From an uncultured Bryobacteraceae bacterium (GTDB lineage Bacteria > Acidobacteriota > Terriglobia > Bryobacterales > Bryobacteraceae), in assembly GCA_937924525.1 (NCBI GenBank), contig CALDSU010000010.1:166777-230776 (forward strand): a DNA stretch of 64,000 nt, read 5' to 3'. The number at the start of each line of letters is the position of its first letter. Within the stretch, counting starts at the first letter, position 1. This document shows, in pieces, positions 47,497-56,171 of the stretch. The notes beneath the pieces are model-generated. The model was not told the DNA's origin. It saw only the letters and a list, made by a program, of their open reading frames with translations, and did not search any database. The translations under genes were made by a program, and so were the position numbers.

Positions 47497-47832
47497 TCAG
47501 TGCGTCGGTCCTTCTTCCGCGCTGTCCGCAGGAACCGGGGTTTTAGAGGCCGTGGCGTGCGTGGTGTCCGGCTTAACGGACTCGACGACCAGGAAGAGTT
47601 TGTCGGCGCTGTTGACCTTCCCCGACAGGCAGTAGTATTGGCCGGGCCTGAGGATGTGGGATTTAGTGAAGTCGTGCAGGCGATGAACCCGGAGGGTCGA
47701 GTCATCTCTCAGGTGGAGCACGGCACAGGAGCGGTATTCCGTACGGGAGAGCAGGAGCAGATGATTGGCGCTGAAGTTGAACATAGAGGCGAACGGTGGA
47801 CGGGGAGCGGGAGCCGGCGCTCCCGCGGCCAT
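47497..47832 (-). CDS. Hypothetical protein
   Basis: A 111-codon frame just after the istB remnant on the same strand (ATG at 47832, 2 bases after its stop). The second methionine at 47784 is an alternative. The internal part (LLLLSRTEYRSCAVLHLRDDSTLRVHRLHDF, GQYYCLSGKVNSADKLFLVVESV) looks like a small beta-rich domain. No family recognised. Confidence 0.4.
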   Translation of the reverse strand: MAAGAPAPAPRPPFASMFNFSANHLLLLSRTEYRSCAVLHLRDDSTLRVHRLHDFTKSHILRPGQYYCLSGKVNSADKLFLVVESVKPDTTHATASKTPVPADSAEEGPTH

Positions 47833-47834
47833 TG

Positions 47835-48236
47835 TCAGCGCCCTTGAGGGGTTACCCGGCCGACTCCTGCGGCCCGGGATATCACCACAGCGTGGCGCAT
47901 GCTTGCAGCCGGCTGGTCACGCGGCGGGCGGAAGGGATTCTTGTTGGGCTTGCGCAGGCTATCGCCACCCGGGAGGAAGACTGCGGAGTGTTCCACCAGG
48001 CGATCGGCGAGCGCCGTCGCGATGGTCGTGTTGTACAGGAAGTTACCCCAGTCAGAAAATGCTGTGTTGGTGGTAACGCGCACGCAGACGGGAGAGACGG
48101 AAGCGGCGTTCGATGGAGGGGGCGTTGCGCGTTTCGAACTCGGAATCGGCCAGGGATTCGAGGGCCTGAACCAGGCTGTGGTGTTTGGCCGTGGCGTCGG
48201 AGACGATCTGCTCGAGGCGCTGGCTGATGGTGGTGA
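47835..48236 (-). pseudogene. istB: IS21-family istB remnant with an internal deletion
   Basis: On the minus strand 48236-48085 encodes an IstB N-terminus (ISQRLEQIVSDATAKHHSLV..., SIERRFRLSRLR) and from about 48083 an IstB C-terminus (VTTNTAFSDWGNFLYNTTIA, ADRLVEHSAVFLPGGDSLRKP). The Walker A/B core between them is missing and the two parts are in different frames, so a deletion removed the ATPase centre. IstB is the helper ATPase of IS21 transposition. It cannot be active. Confidence 0.65.
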
Positions 48237-48398
48237 GGCTGAATTAGTGGAACTTCTGGTGCAAAGAGATCACGAGAGTGGCTTTCAGGGTTACAGAATA
48301 AAGGCGTCGTACTCGGAGAGAGAACGCGGATCGGTGGCTAACTCATTCAGGTGGGGACGGTTCAAACGTAAGGGTGGCTGAATGTCTCGGCGGGCCTG

Positions 48399-48665
48399 CT
48401 ACTGGCGGAGGATGTTGGCGAGGTAGTCGGCTCTGAAGGCCAGCGCCGCAGAGGCTTTCTCCAGGGCGGCAGATACCGATTCCGGCCCGTAGTCCCGCAC
48501 CAGTTCTAGCACCGCGCGAATCTGGCGAACCAGGCTGCGATCGGTTTTGGGCGAGTTAGCGCAGATAGTACGCCGTAGTAGGATCGAGCAAGCGGACCAG
48601 CCGCTGCTGTGCCTCGGAGCGCTGCGCGGCCGCCAGTTGCGCAAACAGTTCCGCTGGACGTGGCT
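48399..48665 (-). pseudogene. istA: IS21-family istA C-terminal fragment
   Basis: Two frame pieces upstream of the istB remnant read as the end of an IstA-like transposase: AELFAQLAAAQRSEAQQRLVRLL..TAYYLR (about 48665-48560) and then SLVRQIRAVLELVRDYGPES, AALEKASAALAFRADYLANILRQ (48540-48399). The catalytic part is gone and a frameshift lies between the two. The order istA then istB is as in IS21. Assignment is from pattern only. Confidence 0.45.
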
Positions 48666-48960
48666 TGCTGCGAGCAGGCCATCTGGTGGCAGGACGACCC
48701 GAACTTCTGGCACTACTTGCTGGTGAACAATGGTGGCGCGGGCATCCAGGAGGCTGGCGCAACCGACGCCGCCGACATCGCGACGCGCCTCGCCTTGAGG
48801 GTGGGCATCTCCAGTGCCCTGGTTGATTGCACCGCCGCGGGCAACGTCATCGCGGTGACGCTCGAGCCGGGCGTGGATGGCCCCGTAGGGGTCACGACCA
48901 ACGGCGGCTCGGCGCCCGCCACGCTGAGCCGGTTCGCGCCTGGGCATCTCCACCGCCCGC

Positions 48961-49611
48961 GTGGCCTCGTCGGCCGAGATCTGCGCGGGCGACTATGTGG
49001 GCGTCGACATCGGCGGCGCCGGCGATGAAGTCGTGAATGTGCTCTCTGTGGGCCGCGGCACGTTCACGGCGCACTCCAACCATCTGCATGCGGCTGGAAC
49101 CGCCTGCCGCGTCCTGCCTCGGGCGCGGCACTTCGGGCGGGTGCTGAAGCATCGCGTGGTGGACACGCCGGCGCCCGATTACGGCGAGCAGCCCGCGAGC
49201 CTTGCGGTCGAGCAATTCACCACAACGAACACCTCTTGCGAACTGAAGCTGCGTCTCGTCGGGCAACTGCAACAGTGTGGACGCGAGGCCAACGGCATGC
49301 CCGTGCGCGTGTCGGTGGATGGCGAGAACCAGATCGTCCGGATCGAGAAGAAGGACGACGAGTTCGGGGCCACATCCCTCGCCACCGCCTCGGTCCTCAA
49401 GATCCACGGCCCCGGTTCCAACCCCGCCGACAGCACGCTCCTCGAGCTCACGGCCAACTGTGAACTCATCCTCGCCGGCGACTCCGGCAACGGCTCCCGC
49501 CTGGCGGATATGATGCCCGCAACCAATCCCTCCGGCTGGTCCGGCGTGATCAAGGTCCAGACACGCGCCGGGGCCACGCTCGGCTCCATTCTCCTACACG
49601 CGAGCCCATAG
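48961..49611 (+). CDS. Hypothetical protein, probably a decayed gene
   Basis: A 216-codon frame with protein-like content: ICAGDYVGVDIGGAGDEVVNVLSVGRGTFTAH, LTANCELILAGDSGNG, MMPATNPSGWSGVIKVQTRAGATLGSILLH. A related piece (ADIATRLALRVGISSALVDC, IAVTLEPGVDGPVGVTTNGG) lies upstream at about 48690-48950 in another frame, so a longer ancestral gene seems broken near 48950. The repeated beta motifs resemble structural or surface proteins. It abuts the IS21 remnant, supporting decay. Confidence 0.35.
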   Translation: MASSAEICAGDYVGVDIGGAGDEVVNVLSVGRGTFTAHSNHLHAAGTACRVLPRARHFGRVLKHRVVDTPAPDYGEQPASLAVEQFTTTNTSCELKLRLVGQLQQCGREANGMPVRVSVDGENQIVRIEKKDDEFGATSLATASVLKIHGPGSNPADSTLLELTANCELILAGDSGNGSRLADMMPATNPSGWSGVIKVQTRAGATLGSILLHASP

Positions 49612-49736
49612 GGTCCCGGCTCAGGCAGATCCAACTTAAGCATCAGGCGCCCCACATCGTGTTCGAAGCGTGAAGTGGAGTTGCCGCCATCATGCGCAGT
49701 GGTTGATCCTCTCAGGGATCCGGCCCGTCTTTTTTC

Positions 49737-49767
49737 TTGATCTCGCGGCGTCACCTCAAGCTATATG
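49737..49767 (+). promoter_or_regulatory. Candidate promoter of the FmdE-RND operon
   Basis: TTGATC (49737-49742) and TATATG (49762-49767) with 19-base spacing form a weak sigma-70-like pair. The -10 overlaps the dyad at 49764-49781, so a repressor bound there would block it. Confidence 0.35.
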
Positions 49768-49781
49768 CGTGCATCCGCATA
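49764..49781. promoter_or_regulatory. Candidate ArsR operator
   Basis: TATGCG (49764-49769) and its exact complement CGCATA (49776-49781) surround six bases. It is placed at the -10 of the operon promoter, 17 bases before the FmdE start codon, with the AGGAG ribosome site between. The size and position suit an ArsR/SmtB-type repressor encoded in the operon (51281-51622). Confidence 0.5.
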
Positions 49782-49797
49782 GGCAGGAGATTCACAA

Positions 49798-50409
49798 ATG
49801 CAAATGAACCAACACCGCGGCGTGCCGCCCGAATGGGCATTTGAATTCCACGGCCATCGTTGTCCCTTCATGCCTTTAGGCTTTCGGATGGGCCAAGCGG
49901 CCATGGCTGAACTCGGCGTAGGTCGGGAGCAAGACCACACGCTGCACGTGATCGCCGAACTCGGAGAGGGACATCCTCAGACGTGCCTGATGGACGGCAT
50001 TCAAATCGCGACTGGCGCTACATTTGGTAAGACGTTGATCGAAAAGACGCATTGGGGAAAACTTGCGGCCACTTTCTGGTATCCCGGCAAGACGGCTGTG
50101 CGCTTTGCCCTGAAGGCGGACTTCCTGAACCGTTTTGGCGGGCAGGAGTTCTTTGCGTACCGCAAGCGAGGCATCGAACCGTCGGCAATCCCCGCCGAGG
50201 TGACCCAAGCCGCGATCGACTGGACCCTATTCTTGTCTGACGACGAAATCTATCTAGTGACTCAGAGGCCGGACTTCGCCTATACGCCGCCGCAAGGCTC
50301 CTTCAACAGAAGCGCCTGCACGGCGTGCGGGGAGTATGTCTTCGAACGGTATTTGCGCTTCCGGGACGGCAAGCCCTACTGCATCCCCTGTTCGGGGTAC
50401 AAAGGATAG
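49798..50409 (+). CDS. FmdE-family protein with C-terminal zinc knuckle
   Basis: A 203-residue protein, first gene of the operon. AGGAG precedes the ATG by 8 bases. The FmdE domain signature is FEFHGHRCPFMPLGFRMGQAAMAEL (residues about 15-39), with a histidine/cysteine motif HGHRCP, then the GHPQTCLMDGIQIATGATFG segment with a second cysteine. The C-terminal CTACGEYVFERYLRFRDGKPYCIPC (about 177-201) is a CxxC...CxxC zinc knuckle. FmdE-type proteins are associated with molybdenum/tungsten enzymes in methanogens, but many bacterial relatives have no assigned role; metal, sulfur or formyl chemistry is possible. Confidence 0.8.
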   Translation: MQMNQHRGVPPEWAFEFHGHRCPFMPLGFRMGQAAMAELGVGREQDHTLHVIAELGEGHPQTCLMDGIQIATGATFGKTLIEKTHWGKLAATFWYPGKTAVRFALKADFLNRFGGQEFFAYRKRGIEPSAIPAEVTQAAIDWTLFLSDDEIYLVTQRPDFAYTPPQGSFNRSACTACGEYVFERYLRFRDGKPYCIPCSGYKG

Positions 50410-50441
50410 GGCCACGAAAACGCGAGAGTTGAGGAAACGGC

Positions 50442-51284
50442 GTGGATCCTTCATCGTTGGCTATCGCCTTTGTCTCCATTCTGCTGATCTCAGGCGTGTT
50501 TTCCATGTTCGGGAAGGGGGGCGGCTCGCTTTACACGCCTGTTCTCGTAATGCTCGGCATGGCCGTGGGGCCCGCCATCTCTACAGCCCTGTTCTTGAAC
50601 TTGGTGACGGCGCTGACCGCGACCATCGTCTTCCGACGCAACAAACTCGTCGACACCCGGTTCTGCATGGTGTTTCTTCCGGGTACCGTTCTGGGTTCGC
50701 TCTTGGGGGCGGTGTTGTCCGCCATGGCCCCCAAAAACCTGCTGCTGGGGATCTTCTCTGTGTTCCTATATGCCGTGGGTTTCCTGTTGTTCCTTTCCAG
50801 TAAAGAGAAAGAGAAAGCCGGCCAGGCGGTGAAAGAGCTGACCCCTCGAATCCTCGTAGTGATCACCCTGTTTTCGTTCGGCGTGGGGGTCCTTTCCAGT
50901 CTTATTGGCGTGGGCGGCGGCCTCATCATCTTCCCCTTTCTGGTTTTGTACATGAAATACGGGGCGCAGATGGCCGCGGGCGCGAATTCGTTGATCGTCA
51001 CGGTGAGTTCGTTGGTGGGGACGATCGGCCACTTCACGCTGGGCCACGTGGATATCCGCTTCCTCGCTGTCACCACCGTGGCGTGCATCGCCGGTTCGGC
51101 CATTGGCTCGCATGTGACCGTGAAGGCACGCCCGGGCTTCGTCCGGATCGCTTTCGCGCTTATTATGTGGTTTTTCGCCACACAGATCGCGCTGCAGCTT
51201 TGGGGGGCGTCTGATGCGGGAGGCGGCTCCGGGGCATTAGTCATGCAGTTCGCGGGCGCGACCCAATCCAGGGAAAGAACATGA
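50442..51284 (+). CDS. TauE/SafE-type sulfite/anion exporter
   Basis: A 280-residue membrane protein with GTG start preceded by GAGGAA. About eight hydrophobic helices arranged as two similar halves, with the family sequences VFSMFGKGGGSLYTPVLVMLG (about 20-40) and LSSLIGVGGGLIIFPFLVLY (about 147-167). TauE/SafE proteins move sulfite, sulfoacetate, thiosulfate-like or other organic anions. In this operon it stands between FmdE and ArsR, so the transported compound is presumably the same class that triggers the regulator. The stop overlaps the ArsR start (ATGA). Confidence 0.88.
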   Translation: MDPSSLAIAFVSILLISGVFSMFGKGGGSLYTPVLVMLGMAVGPAISTALFLNLVTALTATIVFRRNKLVDTRFCMVFLPGTVLGSLLGAVLSAMAPKNLLLGIFSVFLYAVGFLLFLSSKEKEKAGQAVKELTPRILVVITLFSFGVGVLSSLIGVGGGLIIFPFLVLYMKYGAQMAAGANSLIVTVSSLVGTIGHFTLGHVDIRFLAVTTVACIAGSAIGSHVTVKARPGFVRIAFALIMWFFATQIALQLWGASDAGGGSGALVMQFAGATQSRERT

Positions 51285-51622
51285 CACAGCTATCCTCCTT
51301 CTTTAAAGCTCTGGCCGACCCAACCCGGTTGCGGATGCTAAACCTGCTGATGCATTCCCCGTTGTGCGTCTGTGAAATGGCCGGGATGCTCAAGCTTACC
51401 CAGCCGCTAGTGTCCCGCCACCTGGCTTACTTGCGAAACAGCGGCTTGGTTGAAGGGTCCCGGCAAGGGCTGAGAATCAACTACGAACTCAATGAGCAAC
51501 ATCTTCTCATCCAGCAGATCCGGCCCTTTCTCGCGGAGGCATTCCGCGGCGAGGCCGCGGGCCAGATGGACCTTGACAACCTGCGGAGAGACGCCGCGCT
51601 GCAAAAGGACGAAATCCAATGA
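51281..51622 (+). CDS. ArsR/SmtB-family regulator with CxC metalloid/thiol motif
   Basis: A 113-residue winged helix repressor. The recognition region reads LADPTRLRMLNLLMHSPLCVCEMAGMLKLTQPLVSRHLAYLRNSGLV: a CVC pair (Cys29, Cys31) at the start of the helix-turn-helix, the site that in E. coli ArsR binds As(III)/Sb(III). The third cysteine present in E. coli is replaced by alanine (Ala34). Such a site responds to trivalent metalloids or other soft metals or thiol-modifying agents. It overlaps both neighbours by 4 bases, so it is autoregulated with the exporters and the pump; the operator is the likely dyad upstream of FmdE. Confidence 0.93.
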   Translation: MTQLSSFFKALADPTRLRMLNLLMHSPLCVCEMAGMLKLTQPLVSRHLAYLRNSGLVEGSRQGLRINYELNEQHLLIQQIRPFLAEAFRGEAAGQMDLDNLRRDAALQKDEIQ

Positions 51623-52785
51623 ACCCTGATGAGAACCTGGAACCTTACCGCCCGACCACCGACGAGCCGCCTGTTCAGACGAAGGAGCATAAGCCACATC
51701 GCCGGCTGGCCACAGCACTTCGTGCCGGCCTCTCTATTGCCGCCATTGTACTCCTCATGCTCTGGATTCTCGGAGCGTTCCGAAAGGACCGGATCCAACC
51801 CGGCAAAGCGGCGGTTCCCGAGAAGCTGGCGGAGGGACTCTCCACACAGACAGTTTCCCTTACAACAATTCCTGTTGTCGACGAGGCCGTAGGGACGGTG
51901 CGGGCGGAATACATCGCCACCGTCACGTCCCGGATCGTCGGCGCCATCCTTGAAATGCGCGCGGCCGCCGGCGAGCGGGTCGCGAAGGGTGAGGTCTTGG
52001 CCGAACTCGACGATCGTGACCTCCGCTCCCGGTTGGAGCAAGCTCGCGAGGCCGTACGGGCGGCCGAGGCGACGCTCGCGCAGGCGCAGTCAAACTATCA
52101 GCGGGACAAACCGCTGTTCGATCAGCGAGTCATCAGCGCCTACGACTTTGAACAAACCGGAACAAGCCTGAAGACCGCGGAGGCGAATCTCGAGCGGCTG
52201 CGGCAGGCGCAACGGGAAGCGGAGGTGAGTCTGTCTTATGCTGTGATCCGCAGCCCGTTCGACGGCGTCGTTGTCGACAAACTGGCAGAGGTGGGCGAGT
52301 TGGCCGCTCCGGGCAAACCGTTGCTCACCATGTACCAGGAAGGCAGGCTGTGGCTGGAAGCCAGTGTGCCGGAAGAGCAGCTCGCCCGGGTTCGAGTGAG
52401 ACAGACATACACGGTTCGCATGGCGGCGCGCGAGCGCGTAATGCGAGGATGGGTGGCCGAGATTGTCCCTGCCTCCGATCCAGCGACACGGACGGTGCTT
52501 GCTCGTGTACGCCTCGAAGACACGCGGGACCTTTTGCCAGGGATGTTCGGCCGCCTGCTGATCCCCGCCTCGCCACAGCCGGTCCTGCTGATCCCGGCGG
52601 GGTCGGTGAGGCGGGTCGGCCAGCTCACCGTGGTAGACGTCGTCCAGCAGGGCCGGGTGGAACGCCGTACGGTCCAGTTGGGCCGCGCCGCCAACGGGCA
52701 GTTGGAGGTGCTCAGCGGTCTGGCTCCCGGCGACGCCATCGTGGTGGCCGCGGCTGAAGCGGCCGCCGGAGGGAAGGCGCAATGA
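51619..52785 (+). CDS. RND efflux periplasmic adaptor (membrane fusion protein)
   Basis: A 388-residue MFP-type adaptor. One N-terminal membrane anchor (about 34-51, RAGLSIAAIVLLMLWILG) then the lipoyl half (AEYIATVTSRIVGAILEMRAAAGERVAKGEVLAELDDRDLRS), a coiled-coil hairpin (REAVRAAEATLAQAQSNYQRD) and beta barrel segments (SYAVIRSPFDGVVVDKLAEVGELAAPG). It bridges the inner-membrane pump and TolC-like channel. Overlaps ArsR and the pump by 4 bases each. Confidence 0.93.
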   Translation: MNPDENLEPYRPTTDEPPVQTKEHKPHRRLATALRAGLSIAAIVLLMLWILGAFRKDRIQPGKAAVPEKLAEGLSTQTVSLTTIPVVDEAVGTVRAEYIATVTSRIVGAILEMRAAAGERVAKGEVLAELDDRDLRSRLEQAREAVRAAEATLAQAQSNYQRDKPLFDQRVISAYDFEQTGTSLKTAEANLERLRQAQREAEVSLSYAVIRSPFDGVVVDKLAEVGELAAPGKPLLTMYQEGRLWLEASVPEEQLARVRVRQTYTVRMAARERVMRGWVAEIVPASDPATRTVLARVRLEDTRDLLPGMFGRLLIPASPQPVLLIPAGSVRRVGQLTVVDVVQQGRVERRTVQLGRAANGQLEVLSGLAPGDAIVVAAAEAAAGGKAQ

Positions 52786-55700
52786 GCAGCTCACGCGAGA
52801 CGTTCACCCTTCGGATTGTCCGCAAGTTTCTGGAATCGAACCTGTCGATGGTCTTCCTCCTCGTCTCGCTGGCGGCGGGCGTCACTGCCTTGCTCGTCAC
52901 GCCGCGGGAGGAGGAGCCGCAGATCATCGTCGCCGCTGCCAATGTGATGGTTTCCTATCCGGGCCATAGCGCCTCGGACGTGGAACAACTGGTGTCGACT
53001 CCGCTGGAGAAGATGCTCCTCCAGATCCCCGGCGTGCAGTACGTCTACTCCCGGTCCATGCCGGGGCAGAGCATCGTGACGGTGCGTTTCTACGTGGGCG
53101 AGCCCCTGGAGCCAAGCTACGTCAAGCTGATCCGGAAGTTAAACGAGAACATGGACCGGGTCACGCCTGGGGCTGCCGCCTGGGTGGTCAAGCCGGTCGA
53201 CGTCGATGACGTGCCCATCGTCACGTTCACCCTCACGAGCCCGTCGCATGACGATTACACGCTCCGGCGGATGGCCGATGAGATCGTTCCGCGGCTTCAG
53301 TCCGTGCCGGACGCGGGCACCGCTTACGTGGTCGGCGGACGCCCGCGTGAGCTGTTAATCCGGCCCTCGGCGGCGCGAATGGCCTCCTATGCGGTCTCGC
53401 CCCTCGACTTGAGTCGGGCTATCCAAGCATCCAACTCGAGCGTGCTGGCGGGGACTTTCGATCGCAACGACCGTGGCGTGCGGGTTCAGGCAGGGCAGTT
53501 CATCGCCGATGCACGCGACTTGCGCGACCTTGTGGTGGGAGCATCCAACGGACGGCCGGTCTACCTTCGGGATGTCGCGGATGTGACGGATGGGCCGGGA
53601 GAGTTCCTGGACTATGTCCGTTTCCATCGCGGTCAGGCCTGGAGCCATCCGAAAGAGGAGGGGGCCGCCGGAAGCCTGGCGGGCCGTAGCAGCTCTACTT
53701 CGTCCGCCGCCGACAGCGCACAGCCAGCCGTCACCATCGCCGTGGCAAAGAAGCACGGATCCAACAATGTGTGGGTCGCCCAGGACCTTCTGAACCGGAT
53801 GGAGGAACTGAAGAAGGAAGTCCTTCCTGCTGACGTGGACGTGGTGATCACCCGCAATTACGGGATTACCGCCAACGCCAAGGTCAAGGAACTCGAGGAA
53901 GGACTGTTTGTAGCGATCGCCGTAGTGATGGCGCTGCTGACCATGGGGCTGGGTTACCGCCAGGCGCTGGTGGTCGCGATCGCCGTCCCTTGCGTTTTCG
54001 GCCTGACGCTAATCACCAACTATTTCCTCGGCTTTTCGATCAATCGAATCTCACTGTTCGCCTTGACCATCGCCCTCGGCTTGCTCGTCGACGACCCGAT
54101 CGTGGACGTTGAAAACATCCATCGGCACTTCCGGATGCGCGGTAAGTCCACGGCGGCAATTGTGCTGGAAGCGGTCAATGAAGTTCGTCCCCCTCTGATC
54201 GCCGCCACCTTTGCCGTCATCCTCTCCTTCCTGCCTCTTCTGCTGGTCACCGACATGATGGGGCAGTACCTACGCCCGATGGCGGCCAATGTTCCTGTCA
54301 CGATGCTGATGTCGCTGGTGGTTTCGTTCACCATCACACCGTGGCTGGCCTACCACATGTTGAAGAACCACGCCGGAAGTCCGGAAACCGGGGGGCCCCC
54401 TTCATTCCCTCAGCGGCTCTTCGAGCGTTCGCTCATGCCGCTGATTCGCCGCCCATGGCTCGGCCGGACGTTCCTCGTTCTGGTTTTGGTGCTCTTTGTC
54501 GGGAGCGTCCTCCTGGTGCTGACACGCCAGGTGAGGGTGAAGCAGTTGCCTTACGACAACAAGGACGAGATGTTGCTCGTACTCGACATGCCGACCGGCA
54601 CGCCGCTGGAGCGAACCGATGCGGTGGCGCGTGAGTTCGAGCACTATCTTGCTTCAGTCCCTGAGATCACCGACTATGAAGCCTATGTGGGAACAGCTGC
54701 CCCCGTAGACTTCAACGGGATGATGCGCCAGTATTTCTTGCGCCGCGCATCGAACCGGGCCGACATCCGCGTCAACCTGATCCACAAGACAGAGCGAATC
54801 CACGCCAGCCACTCGCTTGCGTTGCGCCTCCGCCAAGACCTGACGGCGATCGCAGCCCGCGATGGGGCGAAGTTGAAAATCGTCGAACTCCCCGCGGGCC
54901 CACCGGCCATGTCAACCATCGTCGCGGCCATCTATGGGGGGCCAGGCAATTCCTACGAGGACCTGATGAAGGCCGCCTCCATTGTGAAGGAGCGCATGAA
55001 ACGGGAACCCGGCATCGTCGATCTCGACGACACAGTAGACGAAGATCAGAACAAGATCGTCTTTGAAGTCGACAAGGAGAAGGCGGCGCTCAATGGCATC
55101 GCGGCCGATGAGATCTCCCGCGCCATCGCTCTGGCCCTGGGGAGCCAAAGCGCCGGCATCGCGCAGATGCCTCATGAACGCACGCCGGTGCGCATCGCAC
55201 TCTGGTTTCCACGGGCGGAGCGCTCCAGCGGGCCCGACTTGTCCCGCATTTACCTCAAAGGGGCCGGGGCTCACATGGTTCCCATCTCCGAACTTGGGCG
55301 TTGGCAGACGCAATTGGAGGACAAGACGATCTTGCGCCGTCAGATGGAGCGCGTGGTGTACGTCCTTGGAGAAATGGCGGGAAGGCCTCCTGTGGAAACC
55401 ATTTTGGATCTCAGAGCAGATGAGGTTCTGAGCGGACACGGCGCATTTGTGGACACGCAGGCCAAAGCCCGGCCGCTTGAAACCCGCACCATGTTCCGCA
55501 AGGGAGGGGGCATCAGTTGGAAAGTCCCTGAAGGTGTCACTGTGAGGTGGTGGGACGAGGGCGAGATGTATATCACGCTCAATCTGTTCCGCGACCTCGC
55601 CCTAGCCATGCTAGTAGCGCTAGCCGGCATCTACGTCATTCTGATGAACCAGACCGGATCTTACCAGCTTCCGTTGATCATCATGCTGGCCATTCCGCTC

Positions 55701-56171
55701 ATGGTGATCGGCGTTCTGCCGGGCTTCTGGTTCCTCAATCAGTTCGGCGAGCGCACGATCGGCGGGCTGATGGATCCGGTTTTCTTTTCCGGCCCGGCGT
55801 TCATGGGCATGATCGCGCTCGCGGGAATTGTGACCAGGAACTCGATCATCATCGTCGATTTCATCCACCTTGCCCTAATGCGCGGATTGCCGTTGGACCG
55901 GGCCATTCTGGAGAGCGTTTCCGTCCGGCTGCGTCCGATCCTGCTGACCTCCGGCGCCGCGGTGCTCGGCGCGGCGCCCATCACGGTTGACACGGTCTTC
56001 GGGGGAATGGCGTGGTCGTTGATTTTCGGCCTGGTAGTCTCCACCGCCTTCTCTGTTTTCGTCATCCCCGTCACCTACAACCTGATGTACGCCGGCAAGC
56101 CGGATCACGGCCTGCCCGAGCAGATTCGTAAGAAACTGACCGCCAGCCACTTCCAGGAGGCTGAAGCGTGA
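52782..56171 (+). CDS. RND-family efflux permease
   Basis: A 1129-residue pump of the AcrB/CusA superfamily with 12 expected transmembrane helices and two large periplasmic loops. It has the pattern VSYPGHSASDVEQLVSTPLEKML in the first loop, the proton-relay aspartates in the fourth helix segment ALGLLVDDPIVDVENIHRH, and the last-half motif FMGMIALAGIVTRNSIIIVDFIH. Length is typical. The substrate (metal cation or organic compound) cannot be fixed by eye: the heavy-metal pumps and drug pumps share these motifs. Operon context with CxC ArsR suggests thiophilic metal/metalloid conjugates or a sulfur compound. Confidence 0.93.
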   Translation: MSSSRETFTLRIVRKFLESNLSMVFLLVSLAAGVTALLVTPREEEPQIIVAAANVMVSYPGHSASDVEQLVSTPLEKMLLQIPGVQYVYSRSMPGQSIVTVRFYVGEPLEPSYVKLIRKLNENMDRVTPGAAAWVVKPVDVDDVPIVTFTLTSPSHDDYTLRRMADEIVPRLQSVPDAGTAYVVGGRPRELLIRPSAARMASYAVSPLDLSRAIQASNSSVLAGTFDRNDRGVRVQAGQFIADARDLRDLVVGASNGRPVYLRDVADVTDGPGEFLDYVRFHRGQAWSHPKEEGAAGSLAGRSSSTSSAADSAQPAVTIAVAKKHGSNNVWVAQDLLNRMEELKKEVLPADVDVVITRNYGITANAKVKELEEGLFVAIAVVMALLTMGLGYRQALVVAIAVPCVFGLTLITNYFLGFSINRISLFALTIALGLLVDDPIVDVENIHRHFRMRGKSTAAIVLEAVNEVRPPLIAATFAVILSFLPLLLVTDMMGQYLRPMAANVPVTMLMSLVVSFTITPWLAYHMLKNHAGSPETGGPPSFPQRLFERSLMPLIRRPWLGRTFLVLVLVLFVGSVLLVLTRQVRVKQLPYDNKDEMLLVLDMPTGTPLERTDAVAREFEHYLASVPEITDYEAYVGTAAPVDFNGMMRQYFLRRASNRADIRVNLIHKTERIHASHSLALRLRQDLTAIAARDGAKLKIVELPAGPPAMSTIVAAIYGGPGNSYEDLMKAASIVKERMKREPGIVDLDDTVDEDQNKIVFEVDKEKAALNGIAADEISRAIALALGSQSAGIAQMPHERTPVRIALWFPRAERSSGPDLSRIYLKGAGAHMVPISELGRWQTQLEDKTILRRQMERVVYVLGEMAGRPPVETILDLRADEVLSGHGAFVDTQAKARPLETRTMFRKGGGISWKVPEGVTVRWWDEGEMYITLNLFRDLALAMLVALAGIYVILMNQTGSYQLPLIIMLAIPLMVIGVLPGFWFLNQFGERTIGGLMDPVFFSGPAFMGMIALAGIVTRNSIIIVDFIHLALMRGLPLDRAILESVSVRLRPILLTSGAAVLGAAPITVDTVFGGMAWSLIFGLVVSTAFSVFVIPVTYNLMYAGKPDHGLPEQIRKKLTASHFQEAEA

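Noticed and set aside
47899..48381. A + strand ORF of 160 codons over the istB remnant
   Set aside because: The complementary strand shows clear IstB sequence; the + strand frame lacks motifs.
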